Source: Streptococcus sp. 1643 (GTDB lineage Bacteria > Bacillota > Bacilli > Lactobacillales > Streptococcaceae). From it: DNA of 64,000 nucleotides. The DNA is taken from assembly GCF_006228325.1 (NCBI RefSeq), contig NZ_CP040231.1, forward strand, positions 1,127,001 to 1,191,000, in the 5' to 3' direction. Made by a program: the position numbers and the translations under genes. Within the stretch, counting starts at the first letter, position 1, and the number at the start of each line of letters is the position of its first letter. The notes beneath the pieces were generated by a model. The model made no database searches, had not been told where the DNA came from, and saw nothing but the letters and a program-made list of their open reading frames with translations. Below are positions 48,270 to 57,522 of the stretch, one piece after another.

Positions 48270-48297
48270 GATGTTCTTTGCATCCCACTCTTTTTCT
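48261..48297. terminator. Bidirectional terminator 106-aa gene / ATP-cone gene
   Basis: AAGAGTG-a-GATG/CATC-c-CACTCTT stem overlapping the stop of the 106-aa gene, with A- and T-runs on either side. Confidence 0.85.
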
Positions 48298-48635
48298 TAA
48301 CGGATTTGTTCAAAATGAAGATGAACTGCGATATGGTCACCATAGCCACTTCTCTCCAAATCGCGTTGCAAGCGATAAGAGATATAGTGTTCTGCAATGG
48401 TAATGTAGCCAGCTCCAAGTAAGCGGTGTTCAACCATTGATTGGATCATGCTGATAGTGGCACGTTCCACTTTTGCTTCTTCCAAGTCCAAAACGACTTT
48501 CTTAGTAACTTGAGCTAAGTTTTGACGTAAGTCATCAGTCAAAACATAAACTGTTTGAGCTGCTTTTAGGACAGCTTGGTAAATTTTATCTGGATCAAAT
48601 TCAGCAATTTCTCCATTACGTTTGATTACTTGCAT
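48297..48635 (-). CDS. Stand-alone ATP-cone domain protein
   Basis: 112 aa, nearly all one ATP-cone (M-Q-V-I-K-R-N-G-E-I-A-E-F-D-P-D-K-I-Y-Q-A start, then a four-helix bundle ending R-L-Q-R-D-L-E-R). ATP-cones sense ATP/dATP at the front of ribonucleotide reductases and NrdR. Here no reductase or zinc ribbon is attached, so it is either a trans-acting sensor or an orphan. AAAGGAG site, directly downstream of trmD in the same direction. Confidence 0.82.
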   Translation of the reverse strand: MQVIKRNGEIAEFDPDKIYQAVLKAAQTVYVLTDDLRQNLAQVTKKVVLDLEEAKVERATISMIQSMVEHRLLGAGYITIAEHYISYRLQRDLERSGYGDHIAVHLHFEQIR

Positions 48636-48646
48636 AAGGTTCTCCT

Positions 48647-49366
48647 TTATTCTTTGTTTTCTTTGATTTCAGCCAGCATCTTTTCTTCTTCGGCTGTCAG
48701 TTGATAGTTTTCTAGCAGGTCAGGTCTGCGCTCGTAGGTTTTCTTTAGACTCTCATAGAGCCGCCACTGGCGAATCTTTTCATGGTGCCCACTCATGAGC
48801 ACACCTGGCACGACCATGCCTCTATAGTCATAAGGGCGTGTATACTGAGGATATTCGAGAAGACCTGAAGAAAAGCTATCATCCTGGTGGCTAGACTCCT
48901 TACCAATCACTTCTGGTATCAAGCGCACGGTCGCATCAATCATGGTCATGGCCGCCAATTCTCCTCCAGTCAAAACATAGTCTCCTAGGGAAATTTCATC
49001 GGTTACCAAGGTCTTGATACGCTCGTCATACCCTTCATAGTGACCACAGATAAAGATTAGTTCCTCTTCCTGAGCCAAATCCTCAGCGTAAGCTTGATCG
49101 AACTGTTTTCCAGCAGGATCAAGAAGAATGACACGGGGATTTTTCTTTTCAATAGCATCAAAGGCATCGAAAATAGGTTGAGCCCGGAGCAACATCCCCT
49201 GACCGCCTCCGTATGGCTCATCGTCAACATGACGGGCCTTTTCAGCATATTCTCTGAAATTATGATACTGGATATCCAAGAGCCCTTTTTCTCGAGCTTT
49301 CCCAACAATCGAGTGTTCCAACGGAGAAAACATCTCTGGAAAGAGGGTTAAAATATCAATCTTCAT
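48647..49366 (-). CDS. trmD: tRNA (guanine-N1-)-methyltransferase TrmD
   Basis: 239 aa from the second of two tandem ATGs. SPOUT knot motifs: [16 protein letters not shown] and [12 protein letters not shown]. Methylates G37 in tRNAs and so prevents +1 frameshifts; essential. Overlaps the rimM end by 11 bp, a conserved pairing. Confidence 0.96.
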   Translation of the reverse strand: MKIDILTLFPEMFSPLEHSIVGKAREKGLLDIQYHNFREYAEKARHVDDEPYGGGQGMLLRAQPIFDAFDAIEKKNPRVILLDPAGKQFDQAYAEDLAQEEELIFICGHYEGYDERIKTLVTDEISLGDYVLTGGELAAMTMIDATVRLIPEVIGKESSHQDDSFSSGLLEYPQYTRPYDYRGMVVPGVLMSGHHEKIRQWRLYESLKKTYERRPDLLENYQLTAEEEKMLAEIKENKE

Positions 49367-49874
49367 CATCTAACCCTTCTAAGATTTCCACTTGAACCCG
49401 CTTGTTTGGAATATCAACATTGAGAACTACTGGCGGAATATAAGGTAAAAGCAAATCACGCTTACCTTTTCGCTTGACCACCCAGACATCATTGGCACCT
49501 GGTTGTAGGATTTCCTTGATAGTTCCAATCAAGTTCTCTCCCTCGTAAACTTCCAAACCGATAATCTCGTGATAGTAGAATTCTCCATCGTCTAAATCGT
49601 TCAAATCTTCTTCAGCAACCTTGAGGCTATAACCCTTGTACTTTTCAATCGCATTGATATGGTACATATCTTTGAACTTGATAATGTCAAAGTTCTTCTG
49701 CTTACGGTGACTTGCGATGGTCACTGTTTGGACAAACTGATCTTTTTCATCAAATAAAGCCAGCTCTGCCCCTTTTTTAAACCGTTCCTCAGCAAAATCC
49801 GTCACAGACAAGACTCGCATCTCACCCTGTAGACCCTGCGTATTGACGATTTTTCCAACATTAAAGTAGTTCAT
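49356..49874 (-). CDS. rimM: Ribosome maturation factor RimM
   Basis: 172 aa: N-terminal RimM barrel ([16 protein letters not shown]) and C-terminal PRC-barrel (E-I-I-G-L-E-V-Y...). Assists assembly of the 30S head around S19. AGGAG site. Usually in an rpsP-khpA-rimM-trmD operon; here a hydrolase, a mazG-like gene and a terminator separate it from rpsP-khpA. Confidence 0.94.
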   Translation of the reverse strand: MNYFNVGKIVNTQGLQGEMRVLSVTDFAEERFKKGAELALFDEKDQFVQTVTIASHRKQKNFDIIKFKDMYHINAIEKYKGYSLKVAEEDLNDLDDGEFYYHEIIGLEVYEGENLIGTIKEILQPGANDVWVVKRKGKRDLLLPYIPPVVLNVDIPNKRVQVEILEGLDDED

Positions 49875-49904
49875 CTTGTCTCCTGTACTCTCCTTCTTTC
49901 CATC

Positions 49905-50693
49905 TTATTCTGACAATTCTCGAATAATATTCGCAATTTTTTCTGATTCTGACCATTGTAAATAATGGTGATTCCCTCCTAAAATGAGCTTAGTATTGGA
50001 AGTCCAATACTCTGATTCTCTGTACTCTTTTTCTCTATAAGCCTGACAAAAAATAAAAACGGGAATATGAGCTTCTATAGATACATTCTCAAAATCTTTC
50101 TCAGTAATCTCACAATATATATGAAATTCTGGAACTTGTCTTTCCAACTCTGAATCTTTTTCTTGCACTAAATCCCAGATTTCTTCATTAGTTTCAGAGC
50201 TAAATGCTGCTTGAGTTATGTTCTTAAAATAGACTTCGGGGCCACACTCTTCAATCAGTCTCATTTGCTCTTCCATTTCTGGATAAGGATTTTCTGAAAA
50301 ATCAGAAAACATTACTTTTTTAGTTGTTGGTTCAATTGCTACTAAAGCCTGACACTTAATTGATTTGTTCATCAATTTGCAAGCTAAAATTCCACTCAAA
50401 CTATGTGCACAAAGTATATATTCATAAATCGCCAATTCTTCAAGTACTTCATAAACCGCGTCTACAAGATTGTCCAGATTTTTTCCAGATTGGTCATGAA
50501 TCGGACTCCTACCTGTGTTTGGAAAATCAATTGTCAAATAACCAATTGTGGGAGGAAGTTTTTCAAGTATAAGTGAAAAATTTTCATAACTTGGTAGCAA
50601 ACCTGCGCCATTTAAACAAACAAGCACTTTCTTTTGCTTTTTATAAGTAACAGAGAGGCTGCCAATTTTTGTAGTTACTTCAAATCGTTTCAT
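49905..50693 (-). CDS. Alpha/beta-hydrolase family protein
   Basis: 262 aa from ATG (a GTG four codons upstream is possible but has no ribosome site). Alpha/beta-hydrolase pattern: L-N-G-A-G oxyanion region (about 29), nucleophile elbow A-H-S-L-S-G, and C-terminal H-H-Y-L-Q-W with the catalytic His. Likely acid is Glu/Asp before the last strand. Substrate unknown. It interrupts the ancestral rpsP-to-trmD cluster. Confidence 0.82.
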   Translation of the reverse strand: MKRFEVTTKIGSLSVTYKKQKKVLVCLNGAGLLPSYENFSLILEKLPPTIGYLTIDFPNTGRSPIHDQSGKNLDNLVDAVYEVLEELAIYEYILCAHSLSGILACKLMNKSIKCQALVAIEPTTKKVMFSDFSENPYPEMEEQMRLIEECGPEVYFKNITQAAFSSETNEEIWDLVQEKDSELERQVPEFHIYCEITEKDFENVSIEAHIPVFIFCQAYREKEYRESEYWTSNTKLILGGNHHYLQWSESEKIANIIRELSE

Positions 50694-50745
50694 AAAGAAA
50701 TCCACTCATTCTATAACAATGATTTATTAAAAACCCTTATCCTTT

Positions 50746-50774
50746 ATTTTATCACGTTCTAGGGATTTTCACAA
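50746..50774 (-). promoter_or_regulatory. Promoter between mazG-like and hydrolase genes
   Basis: -35 TTGTGA (50769-50774), 17-bp spacer, extended -10 TGA-TAAAAT (50746-50751). Drives hydrolase-rimM-trmD. Confidence 0.65.
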
Positions 50775-50791
50775 GTTGAAGAAAAAAGACA

Positions 50792-51124
50792 CTATAGATA
50801 TTTTCCCTCCAAAAATTCTTCCAAATCTCGTTCATGTTGGTACTTAATGGCAGCCTTCTTATCTTTGTCAAAGATGGTTTTGGTTAGATCAATGTCGTTT
50901 ATGGTCGCGATTGCGACGGTGTAGTGAATGATATCAGCTAGTTCTTTGGCTAGTTCCTCATTTGAGTCCTGGACAGACTCTTTTCGACCAGAGCGCCCGT
51001 TCAAGACCTCGGCTACTTCTCCGACTTCCTCCACTAGCTTGATAAAGAGACCTTCCTCAGTCCGAGATTGCTGGTAATGTTCGAGTAAGTAAGCTTGTAA
51101 TTGTCTAAACGTTAAATCCTTCAT
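50792..51124 (-). CDS. MazG-like nucleotide pyrophosphohydrolase
   Basis: 110 aa, all-alpha NTP-PPase of the single-domain type. Metal-binding E-x-x-E...E-x-x-D pattern: K-L-V-E-E-V-G-E-V-A-E and E-E-L-A-K-E-L-A-D-I-I-H-Y. Cleaves (d)NTPs to monophosphates, possibly cleaning non-canonical nucleotides. Strong GGAGGAG site; lies just after the khpA terminator. Confidence 0.85.
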   Translation of the reverse strand: MKDLTFRQLQAYLLEHYQQSRTEEGLFIKLVEEVGEVAEVLNGRSGRKESVQDSNEELAKELADIIHYTVAIATINDIDLTKTIFDKDKKAAIKYQHERDLEEFLEGKYL

Positions 51125-51137
51125 CTTCTCCTCCTCA

Positions 51138-51166
51138 CAAAAAAGCGAGACTTCTGTCCCGCTTTT
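51138..51166 (-). terminator. rpsP-khpA terminator
   Basis: AAGCGGGAC-agaa-GTCTCGCTT, 9-bp stem with one mismatch, T-run on the minus strand. Confidence 0.85.
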
Positions 51167-51167
51167 C

Positions 51168-51407
51168 TTATTTTTCGTCGATAACGATTCTTACTTTCTT
51201 GTCTTCAGTTGGGACAGAGTAGACAATCGTTCTTATCGCTGAGATAGTGCGACCTTTACGACCGATAACACGACCGACATCGCTTTGGTCAAGATCCAAG
51301 TGATACTCCAAAAACTCTGGTGTGTCTTCGATCTTGATAGTTAAGGCATCAGGTTGTGAAATCAAAGGTTTCACAATCGCAATAATGAGATTTTCAATCG
51401 TATCCAT
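51168..51407 (-). CDS. khpA: KH-domain RNA-binding protein KhpA
   Basis: 79-aa single KH domain with the G-x-x-G loop (I-G-R-K-G-R-T). In pneumococcus KhpA pairs with KhpB/EloR and influences cell elongation and division through mRNA binding. Nineteen nt after rpsP; this rpsP-khpA pairing is widely conserved in Firmicutes. The ribosome site (AGG-TTGACAG-ATG) is weak. Confidence 0.94.
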   Translation of the reverse strand: MDTIENLIIAIVKPLISQPDALTIKIEDTPEFLEYHLDLDQSDVGRVIGRKGRTISAIRTIVYSVPTEDKKVRIVIDEK

Positions 51408-51426
51408 CTGTCAACCTACTTTAAAC

Positions 51427-51699
51427 TTATTTTGAGAATTTAGAATCGTGGAATTTTTTCAATACGCCTTCTTTTGAAAGGATGTTGCGAACTGTATCTG
51501 AAGGTTGAGCTCCATCAGCCAACCATGCAAGAACGCGGTCTTCTTTCAAAGTTACTTGGTTTTCAGCAACAAGTGGGTTGTAAGTACCAACTGTTTCGAT
51601 GAAACGTCCGTCACGTGGTGAACGTGAGTCTGCTACGTTGATACGGTAGAAAGGTTTTTTCTTAGAACCCATACGAGTCAAACGGATTTTAACTGCCAT
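51427..51699 (-). CDS. rpsP: 30S ribosomal protein S16
   Basis: 90 aa; [20 protein letters not shown] family signature. Assembly protein of the 30S body. First gene of rpsP-khpA, with a near-consensus promoter and a leader hairpin. Confidence 0.96.
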   Translation of the reverse strand: MAVKIRLTRMGSKKKPFYRINVADSRSPRDGRFIETVGTYNPLVAENQVTLKEDRVLAWLADGAQPSDTVRNILSKEGVLKKFHDSKFSK

Positions 51700-51736
51700 T
51701 TTTTAATGTCTCTTTTCTTATTTTTTTATTTCGGTG

Positions 51737-51808
51737 AAATAGCTGAGCTATTTAGCACATGTTCTATTATAGCAGATTTCTGACAGGTGTCAAGAAAAAA
51801 ACTTGACA
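51737..51808 (-). promoter_or_regulatory. rpsP promoter and leader hairpin
   Basis: -35 TTGACA (51788-51793), 16-bp spacer, extended -10 TGC-TATAAT (51766-51774). An inverted repeat TGTCAAG-N7-CTTGACA (51788-51808) spans the -35. The leader holds AAATAGCT-c-AGCTATTT (about 51738-51754). Confidence 0.75.
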
Positions 51809-51858
51809 GAGTTTTAATTTTTTTAACTCCTAGAAATTTTTAGTAAAATCATTAACAT

Positions 51859-51887
51859 TTGAAATCACCTCCCTTTTAGGGTACAAT
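51859..51887 (+). promoter_or_regulatory. slrA promoter
   Basis: -35 TTGAAA (51859-51864), 17-bp spacer, -10 TACAAT (51882-51887). Confidence 0.7.
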
Positions 51888-51916
51888 GGTAGAAATGAAT
51901 TTTTGAGAGGAAAACA

Positions 51917-52723
51917 ATGAAAAAACTAGCAACCCTTCTTTTACTATCAACTGTAGCCCTTGTTGGATGTACTAGTATCCAACGTAGTCTCCGTGGTGAT
52001 GAATATGTCGACTCCAGCATCTCAGCTGAAGAAAGCTCAAAAGCAGCTGCTCAGGCTGCCAAAGATTTGAATGACGCATTGACCAATGAAAATGCCAACT
52101 TCCCTCAACTTTCTAAGGAAGTTGCTGAAGATGAAGCTGAGGTCATTTTACACACAAATCAAGGCGATATCCGCATCAAACTCTTTCCAAAACTAGCACC
52201 TCTTGCGGTTGAAAACTTCCTTACTCACGCTAAGGAAGGCTACTATAACGGCATCACCTTCCACCGTGTCATCGATGGCTTTATGGTCCAAACTGGAGAT
52301 CCTAAGGGAGATGGTACAGGGGGCCAATCTATCTGGCATGATAAGGATAAAACAAAGGACAAGGGAACTGGTTTCAAAAATGAAATCTCTCCTTACCTAT
52401 ACAATATCCGAGGAGCCCTTGCTATGGCTAACACTGGTCAACCAAACACCAACGGTAGCCAGTTCTTCGTCAATCAAAACTCAACAGATATTTCAGCTAA
52501 ACTCCCTACAAGCAAGTATCCAAAGAAAATCATTGAAGCCTATAAAGAAGGTGGAAATCCAAGTCTAGACGGCAAACACCCCGTCTTTGGTCAAGTCATT
52601 GATGGTATGGATGTTGTTGACAAGATTGCCAAAGCTGAAAAAGATGAGAAAGACAAACCAACGTCTGCTATCACCATTGATAGTATAGAAGTCGTGAAAG
52701 ACTACGACTTCAGCAAAAAATAA
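51917..52723 (+). CDS. slrA: Cyclophilin-type peptidyl-prolyl isomerase lipoprotein SlrA
   Basis: 268 aa. Lipoprotein signal with lipobox L-V-G-C (Cys18), a short linker, then a cyclophilin domain (about 70-262) with F-H-R-V-I-D-G-F-M-V-Q-T-G-D, the N-G-S-Q-F-F-V-N segment and H-P-V-F-G-Q-V. Extracellular foldase; pneumococcal SlrA aids colonisation. GAGAGG site before ATG. Followed by a small zinc-ribbon gene 27 nt on. Confidence 0.93.
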   Translation: MKKLATLLLLSTVALVGCTSIQRSLRGDEYVDSSISAEESSKAAAQAAKDLNDALTNENANFPQLSKEVAEDEAEVILHTNQGDIRIKLFPKLAPLAVENFLTHAKEGYYNGITFHRVIDGFMVQTGDPKGDGTGGQSIWHDKDKTKDKGTGFKNEISPYLYNIRGALAMANTGQPNTNGSQFFVNQNSTDISAKLPTSKYPKKIIEAYKEGGNPSLDGKHPVFGQVIDGMDVVDKIAKAEKDEKDKPTSAITIDSIEVVKDYDFSKK

Positions 52724-52750
52724 GCCATCAACAGATAAGGAGACGATGAC

Positions 52751-52990
52751 ATGATTTTATTTTGGGGTTCTAAAGGTTATCAGAAAGATTTGGGACATAC
52801 GCAAACTGCGATCGAATGTGGTCACTGTAACAATGTTGACACTTGGGAGATTGTAGAAACTGGACGCAAGTTCACCCTCTACTGGATTCCACTTTTCCCT
52901 TATGGTAAGAGTTACTTCGTTTCTTGTCCGATTTGCCACTACGGTAAAGAAATTGAGAAATCTGAAGTTGAAAACTATTTAAATTACTAG
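52751..52990 (+). CDS. Zinc-ribbon protein, 79 aa
   Basis: Two Cys-x-x-Cys knuckles (C-G-H-C and C-P-I-C) bracketing a Trp/Tyr-rich middle (T-L-Y-W-I-P-L-F-P-Y-G-K-S-Y-F) typical of the streptococcal zinc-ribbon domain proteins. Function unknown. AAGGAG site, co-transcribed with slrA. Confidence 0.82.
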   Translation: MILFWGSKGYQKDLGHTQTAIECGHCNNVDTWEIVETGRKFTLYWIPLFPYGKSYFVSCPICHYGKEIEKSEVENYLNY

Positions 52991-52992
52991 TC

Positions 52993-53028
52993 AAAAAGGC
53001 CAAGTCATTTCGACTTGGCTTTTTTACT
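52993..53028. terminator. Bidirectional terminator slrA operon / ABC-F gene
   Basis: GGCCAAGTC-atttc-GACTTGGCT with A-run before and T-run after, between convergent genes. Confidence 0.9.
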
Positions 53029-53032
53029 GCTT

Positions 53033-54574
53033 TTAAGTTAGCTTGTTAAAGTCCCAGATTTGGTCCATCCAGCCTTCATAGAAGTCTGGTTCGTGACAAA
53101 CCATAAGAATGCTTCCTTTGTATTCTTTAAGCGCCCGTTTGAGTTCTTCCTTAGCATCCACATCTAGGTGGTTGGTCGGCTCATCCAGCACTAAAACGTT
53201 GTTTTCACGGTTCATCAAGAGACAGAAGCGTACCTTGGCTTGTTCTCCACCTGATAAGACCTGAATCTGGCTTTCGATATGCTTAGTTGTCAAACCACAA
53301 CGAGCAAGGGCCGCACGGACTTCTGCTTGGTTAAGTGCAGGAAAAGCATTCCAAACAGCTTCAAGAGGTGTTTGACGATTGCCACCTTCTACTTCTTGCT
53401 CAAAATAACCAAGTTCTAGGTAGTCGCCACGTTCGACTTCTCCAGCGATTGGTGGGATAATGCCCAAGAGAGACTTCAGGAGAGTTGTTTTCCCGATACC
53501 ATTGGCTCCAATTATTGCAACCTTTTGATTGCGTTCAAAGGTAAGATTTAAGGGTTTGGTCAGAGGACGGTCATAACCAATCTGCAAGTCCTTGGCTTGG
53601 AAGATAAAACGCCCTGGCGTACGAGCTGGTTTGAAATCAAAGGATGGCTTTGGTTTCTCGCTTTGGAGTTGAATGATATCCATCTTGTCGAGTTTCTTTT
53701 GACGGGACATGGCCATGTTTCGTGTTGCAACACGCGCTTTGTTTCGAGCGACAAAGTCCTTGAGGTCCGCTATCTCTTTCTGCTGACGTTCGTAAGCCGC
53801 CTCTAGCTGAGATTTCTTCATGGCATAGACTTCTTGGAACTGGTAGTAGTCACCAGAGTAACGTGTCAACTGTTGATTTTCCACATGATAAACGATATTG
53901 ATCACGTCGTTGAGGAAAGGAATATCATGCGAAATAAGGACAAAAGCATTCTCATAGTTTTGGAGATAACGCTTGAGCCAGTCAATGTGTTCGGCATCCA
54001 GATAGTTGGTTGGCTCGTCCAGCAACAAGATATCAGGCTTTTCAAGGAGAAGTTTAGCCAAGAGTACCTTGGTTCTTTGTCCACCTGACAAGGCTGTTAC
54101 GTCTGTATCTATACCATAGTCCATGACACCGAGGGCACGCGCCACTTCATCAATCTTAGCATCCAAAGTATAGAAATCTCGACTCTCCAAACGGTCTTGG
54201 AGTTCGCCAACTTCTTCCATCAGTGCATCAATATCCGCTCCGTCCTCTGCCATTTCCATATAGAGCTCATTGATACGAGTTTCTGCTTTAAATAGCTCAT
54301 CAAAGGCTGTACGCAAGACATCACGCACAGTTTGACCTTCCTTTAGCACAGCATGCTGATCCAGATAGCCAGCAGTCACATACTTAGACCACTCCACCTT
54401 TCCTTCGTCAGGTAACATCTTACCAGTCACGATACTCATAAAGGTTGATTTTCCTTCACCATTGGCACCGACTAAGCCGATATGTTCTCCCTTGAGGAGA
54501 CGGAAGGAGACATCTTCAAAAATTGCACGATCACCAAAACCGTGACTCAAATTTTTAACTTCTAAAATACTCAT
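53033..54574 (-). CDS. ABC-F family ATPase (YkpA/YbiT-like)
   Basis: 513 aa: two ABC domains in one chain, no membrane segment. Walker A G-A-N-G-E-G-K-S-T and G-A-N-G-I-G-K-T-T; signatures L-S-G-G-Q-R-T-K and L-S-G-G-E-Q-A-K; both Walker B segments read L-D-E-P-T-N-x-L-D. The charged linker (about 240-300) is the P-site tRNA interaction motif. Members act on the ribosome; housekeeping or stress role more likely than drug resistance for this subfamily. Last of the rlmN-vanZ-abcF unit. Confidence 0.92.
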   Translation of the reverse strand: MSILEVKNLSHGFGDRAIFEDVSFRLLKGEHIGLVGANGEGKSTFMSIVTGKMLPDEGKVEWSKYVTAGYLDQHAVLKEGQTVRDVLRTAFDELFKAETRINELYMEMAEDGADIDALMEEVGELQDRLESRDFYTLDAKIDEVARALGVMDYGIDTDVTALSGGQRTKVLLAKLLLEKPDILLLDEPTNYLDAEHIDWLKRYLQNYENAFVLISHDIPFLNDVINIVYHVENQQLTRYSGDYYQFQEVYAMKKSQLEAAYERQQKEIADLKDFVARNKARVATRNMAMSRQKKLDKMDIIQLQSEKPKPSFDFKPARTPGRFIFQAKDLQIGYDRPLTKPLNLTFERNQKVAIIGANGIGKTTLLKSLLGIIPPIAGEVERGDYLELGYFEQEVEGGNRQTPLEAVWNAFPALNQAEVRAALARCGLTTKHIESQIQVLSGGEQAKVRFCLLMNRENNVLVLDEPTNHLDVDAKEELKRALKEYKGSILMVCHEPDFYEGWMDQIWDFNKLT

Positions 54575-54575
54575 T

Positions 54576-55055
54576 CTAATTCCTTATCTTGTTTTTATGC
54601 AGTCCTTTATAGAGGAGCCAAGCCAAATAGCCTCCCAAGGTATTGGTCCACAAATCATCAATCTCAAAGACGCGATTAAAGTCGAAGAAAAAATCTAAAA
54701 CTAGTTGCGTACACTCAATTCCTAGACTTAGTAAAAAACTGAACAAAATCACTTTCTTAGTATTTCTTAGACCAGGCATAAGATAGAGAAGTTGGAAAAT
54801 CAGCGGGAAAAGCAAGAAGACATTTAAAATATTCTGCAAAAAGATCCAAAGGACTTGTCCCAAACTAGTCACTTCACCCAGATTCCAAAGGGAGTTTAAG
54901 GGAGTTAAAAGAAAAACCAGGCGTCCAAAAGTTTGAATACCTGGAGTTTCCACTCCTGTAGGAAGTTGAGGCTGGGGAGTGAAGCAAAAACAGACAATGC
55001 ATAGGCTGTAAACAGCCACTCCCAATCTTAAGATTAATTCTCTTTTTTTAGTCAT
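54576..55055 (-). CDS. VanZ-like family membrane protein
   Basis: 159 aa, four hydrophobic helices (about 10-25, 60-85, 97-112, 132-152) with the VanZ pattern (F-C-F-T-P-Q near the first helix; N-x-x-L-F-x-P; G-x-E-x-x-Q-x). VanZ from Tn1546 gives low teicoplanin resistance, but core VanZ-like proteins have no settled function. No ribosome site; start lies 1 nt past the rlmN stop, so translation is coupled. Confidence 0.87.
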   Translation of the reverse strand: MTKKRELILRLGVAVYSLCIVCFCFTPQPQLPTGVETPGIQTFGRLVFLLTPLNSLWNLGEVTSLGQVLWIFLQNILNVFLLFPLIFQLLYLMPGLRNTKKVILFSFLLSLGIECTQLVLDFFFDFNRVFEIDDLWTNTLGGYLAWLLYKGLHKNKIRN

Positions 55056-55056
55056 T

Positions 55057-56142
55057 TTATGGATTTACCGCTGCGACTGCCTTCTGGCGGTCACGTTTCA
55101 TTGTATTGGAGCGTAATTGTCCACAAGCTGCATCAATATCTGTACCATGCTCTTGACGAACAACACAGTTGACCCCTTTTTTCTTGAGGGTATCGTAGAA
55201 GGCCATCACGCGCTCTTTAGGACTACGGCTATATTGGTCATGTTCACTAACTGGGTTATAGGGAATCAAGTTGACATATGACAATTTCTTGATGTTTTTG
55301 AGCAATTCAGCCAATTCCAAGGCTTGTTCTACACCATCGTTGACTTCATTGAGCATGATGTATTCAAAAGTTACACGACGATTGGTTGTTTCGATATAGT
55401 ACTCAATAGCTGCAAAGAGCTTTTCAATCGGAAAGGCACGGTTGATCTTCATGATGCTTGAACGCAATTCATTGTTTGGTGCGTGAAGAGAAACAGCCAG
55501 ATTGACCTGTACGCCTTCATTAGCAAAGTCACGAATTTTATGGGCCAAACCTGAGGTTGAAACCGTGATGTGACGAGCACCGATAGCCATTCCCTTGTCA
55601 TCATTGATGGTACGGACAAAATTCAAAACATTGTTGTAGTTATCAAATGGTTCACCAATTCCCATGACAACGATATGGCTGACACGTTCGTCCTGACCAC
55701 GCTCATCAAAGTATTTCTGAACCAGCATAATCTGCGCTACGATTTCCCCGTTATTAAGATCACGTTGCTTTTTAATCAAGCCTGACGCACAGAAGGTACA
55801 ACCGATATTACAACCGACCTGAGTGGTCACACAGACTGACAAACCGTAGTGTTGACGCATGAGTACTGTCTCAATCAACATGCCATCTGGCAACTCGAAA
55901 AGATACTTAACAGTACCGTCAGCTGACTCTTGTACAATCCGTTGTTTCAAAGGATTTACCACAAACTGGTCATTGAGCTTAGCAATCAAATCCTTGGAAA
56001 GGTTGGTCATTTCTTCAAATGACTGGACACGTTTACGGTAAAGCCATTCCCAGATTTGATCTGCTCGGAATTTCTTTTCTCCTTGTTCTAATACCCATTC
56101 TTGCATGGTTTGACGTGTTAAACTATAAATAGACGGTTTCAT
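55057..56142 (-). CDS. rlmN: Dual-specificity rRNA/tRNA adenine-C2 methyltransferase RlmN
   Basis: 361-aa radical SAM enzyme. [4Fe-4S] cysteines Cys111, Cys115, Cys118 (C-N-I-G-C-T-F-C), methylene-carrier Cys in A-A-C-G-Q near the C-terminus. Methylates A2503 of 23S rRNA and A37 of some tRNAs; loss alters linezolid susceptibility in other species. AGGAGAAG site. Needs the Fe-S clusters made by the suf operon of this window. Confidence 0.96.
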   Translation of the reverse strand: MKPSIYSLTRQTMQEWVLEQGEKKFRADQIWEWLYRKRVQSFEEMTNLSKDLIAKLNDQFVVNPLKQRIVQESADGTVKYLFELPDGMLIETVLMRQHYGLSVCVTTQVGCNIGCTFCASGLIKKQRDLNNGEIVAQIMLVQKYFDERGQDERVSHIVVMGIGEPFDNYNNVLNFVRTINDDKGMAIGARHITVSTSGLAHKIRDFANEGVQVNLAVSLHAPNNELRSSIMKINRAFPIEKLFAAIEYYIETTNRRVTFEYIMLNEVNDGVEQALELAELLKNIKKLSYVNLIPYNPVSEHDQYSRSPKERVMAFYDTLKKKGVNCVVRQEHGTDIDAACGQLRSNTMKRDRQKAVAAVNP

Positions 56143-56162
56143 CTCTTCTCCTTATTCTCTAT

Positions 56163-56693
56163 CTATTTCTGACGAATGACAAAATGGCGCTGTCCCTTGT
56201 CCTCTTTCTGAGACTTTTGGTCCTTATGACGACGTCTATTTCGCTTATCGGCATTTGGTTTTCTCTTATTTTGCGAAGGTTTCTTGCCTCTTCTAGGAAG
56301 GTTTTCCTCCTCTTTTTTACGCATTTTTTTGTCAAATGAAGCCCGTTTCGGTGCTTGATTTTCTAGGACAAAATAAGCACAACCATAACTACAATACTCT
56401 AAAAGATAATCCTGTAAGCGACTGATTTTTTCAATTTTTTCCTCTGTTCGGTCATCTTTATAAAAGCCACGTAGACGGAGCTGTTCATTGCTCCAGTCCC
56501 CCACGACATAATCAAACTTGGTCAACACCTCTGAAAAGCGTTGATTAAAGACTGTCACATCGAAAGCATCCTTGATATTTTCAACCAAGGTAAATGCAAT
56601 CCCTTCAGTCTCAACCTTATCCCCATTTACATGAAATTCTGGGCCAGGAAACTTGTTATAGTTGTATAATTCAGGTGCAATTTCTTTACGCAT
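56163..56693 (-). CDS. yutD: YutD-family protein
   Basis: 176 aa: globular N-terminal YutD domain (1-120, with D-Y-V-V-G-D-W-S and Y-C-S-Y-G-C-A-Y-F-V-L segments), then a highly basic, Arg/Lys-rich unstructured tail (125-176), suggestive of RNA contact. Function unknown. Conserved neighbour of rlmN (20 nt). Confidence 0.87.
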   Translation of the reverse strand: MRKEIAPELYNYNKFPGPEFHVNGDKVETEGIAFTLVENIKDAFDVTVFNQRFSEVLTKFDYVVGDWSNEQLRLRGFYKDDRTEEKIEKISRLQDYLLEYCSYGCAYFVLENQAPKRASFDKKMRKKEEENLPRRGKKPSQNKRKPNADKRNRRRHKDQKSQKEDKGQRHFVIRQK

Positions 56694-56769
56694 AGTCTTC
56701 CTTTTCCACGATTACTTAACACTCTATTTTACCATAATTTCTAGCAGTTAGCACGTTTCTCATAAAAAT

Positions 56770-56800
56770 GAAAAAAGTCTGACGATTTTGTCAGACTTCT
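56770..56800 (-). terminator. sodA terminator, distal
   Basis: AAGTCTGAC/GTCAGACTT perfect 9-bp stem, then T-run on the minus strand. Confidence 0.85.
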
Positions 56801-56811
56801 GCCATATAAAG

Positions 56812-56836
56812 CAAAAAAGAGAAGAATGACTCTTCC
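56812..56836 (-). terminator. sodA terminator, proximal (weak)
   Basis: GAAGA-gtcat-TCTTC followed by TCTTTTTT; 12 nt past the sodA stop. Together with the distal stem it forms a tandem terminator. Confidence 0.6.
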
Positions 56837-56847
56837 CTTCCTATTCA

Positions 56848-57453
56848 TTATTTTGCTGCTGCGTAGAGCTCGTCTACTTTGTTCCAGTTAATCACTGAGA
56901 AGAAAGCTTTGATGTAGTCAGGACGCACGTTGCGGTACTTCACGTAGTAAGCATGTTCCCAAACGTCCAATCCCAAGATTGGTTTTTTACCTTCTGAGAT
57001 TGGCGTGTCTTGGTTTGCTGTTGAAGTTACTTCAAGCTTCCCTTCTTTGTTGACAACCAACCATGCCCATCCAGAACCGAAGCGAGTTGTAGCTGCTGCT
57101 GTAAAGGCTGCTTGGAATTCTTCAAATGAACCAAATGTTGCGTCGATTGCTGCTGCAAGTTCTGCTGATGGAGCAGTTTTTTCAGGAGTCATCAATTCCC
57201 AGAAAAGAGCATGGTTCAAGTGTCCACCACCATTGTTGATAAGTGCTTGACGGATATCAGCTGGGATAGATTCTACATCAGCAAGCAAGGTTTCAAGGTC
57301 TTCACCAATTTCAGGGTGTTTTTCAAGAGCTGCATTTGCATTGTTTACATAAGTTTGGTGGTGTTTGTCATGGTGCAAGTGCATTGTTTCTGCATCGATG
57401 TATGGTTCCAAAGCATCGTATGCGTATGGAAGGTCTGGTAAGATAATAGCCAT
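56848..57453 (-). CDS. sodA: Manganese superoxide dismutase
   Basis: 201 aa. Metal ligands His27 (M-H-L-H-H-D-K-H), His in N-H-A-L-F-W, and the D-x-W-E-H-A-Y C-terminal pair. G-G-H and the Q-D-T-P region point to the Mn form. Detoxifies superoxide formed by pyruvate and NADH oxidases. GAGG site; own promoter. Confidence 0.96.
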   Translation of the reverse strand: MAIILPDLPYAYDALEPYIDAETMHLHHDKHHQTYVNNANAALEKHPEIGEDLETLLADVESIPADIRQALINNGGGHLNHALFWELMTPEKTAPSAELAAAIDATFGSFEEFQAAFTAAATTRFGSGWAWLVVNKEGKLEVTSTANQDTPISEGKKPILGLDVWEHAYYVKYRNVRPDYIKAFFSVINWNKVDELYAAAK

Positions 57454-57484
57454 CTGTAATACCTCTTTTTCTTTCTATAAGAAA

Positions 57485-57513
57485 ATGATAACGCAATCAT
57501 CCTCTTTTTTCAA
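57485..57513 (-). promoter_or_regulatory. sodA promoter
   Basis: -35 TTGAAA (57508-57513), 17-bp spacer, -10 TATCAT (57485-57490), in the 69-nt holA-sodA gap. Confidence 0.75.
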
Positions 57514-57522
57514 GTTTTTTGC

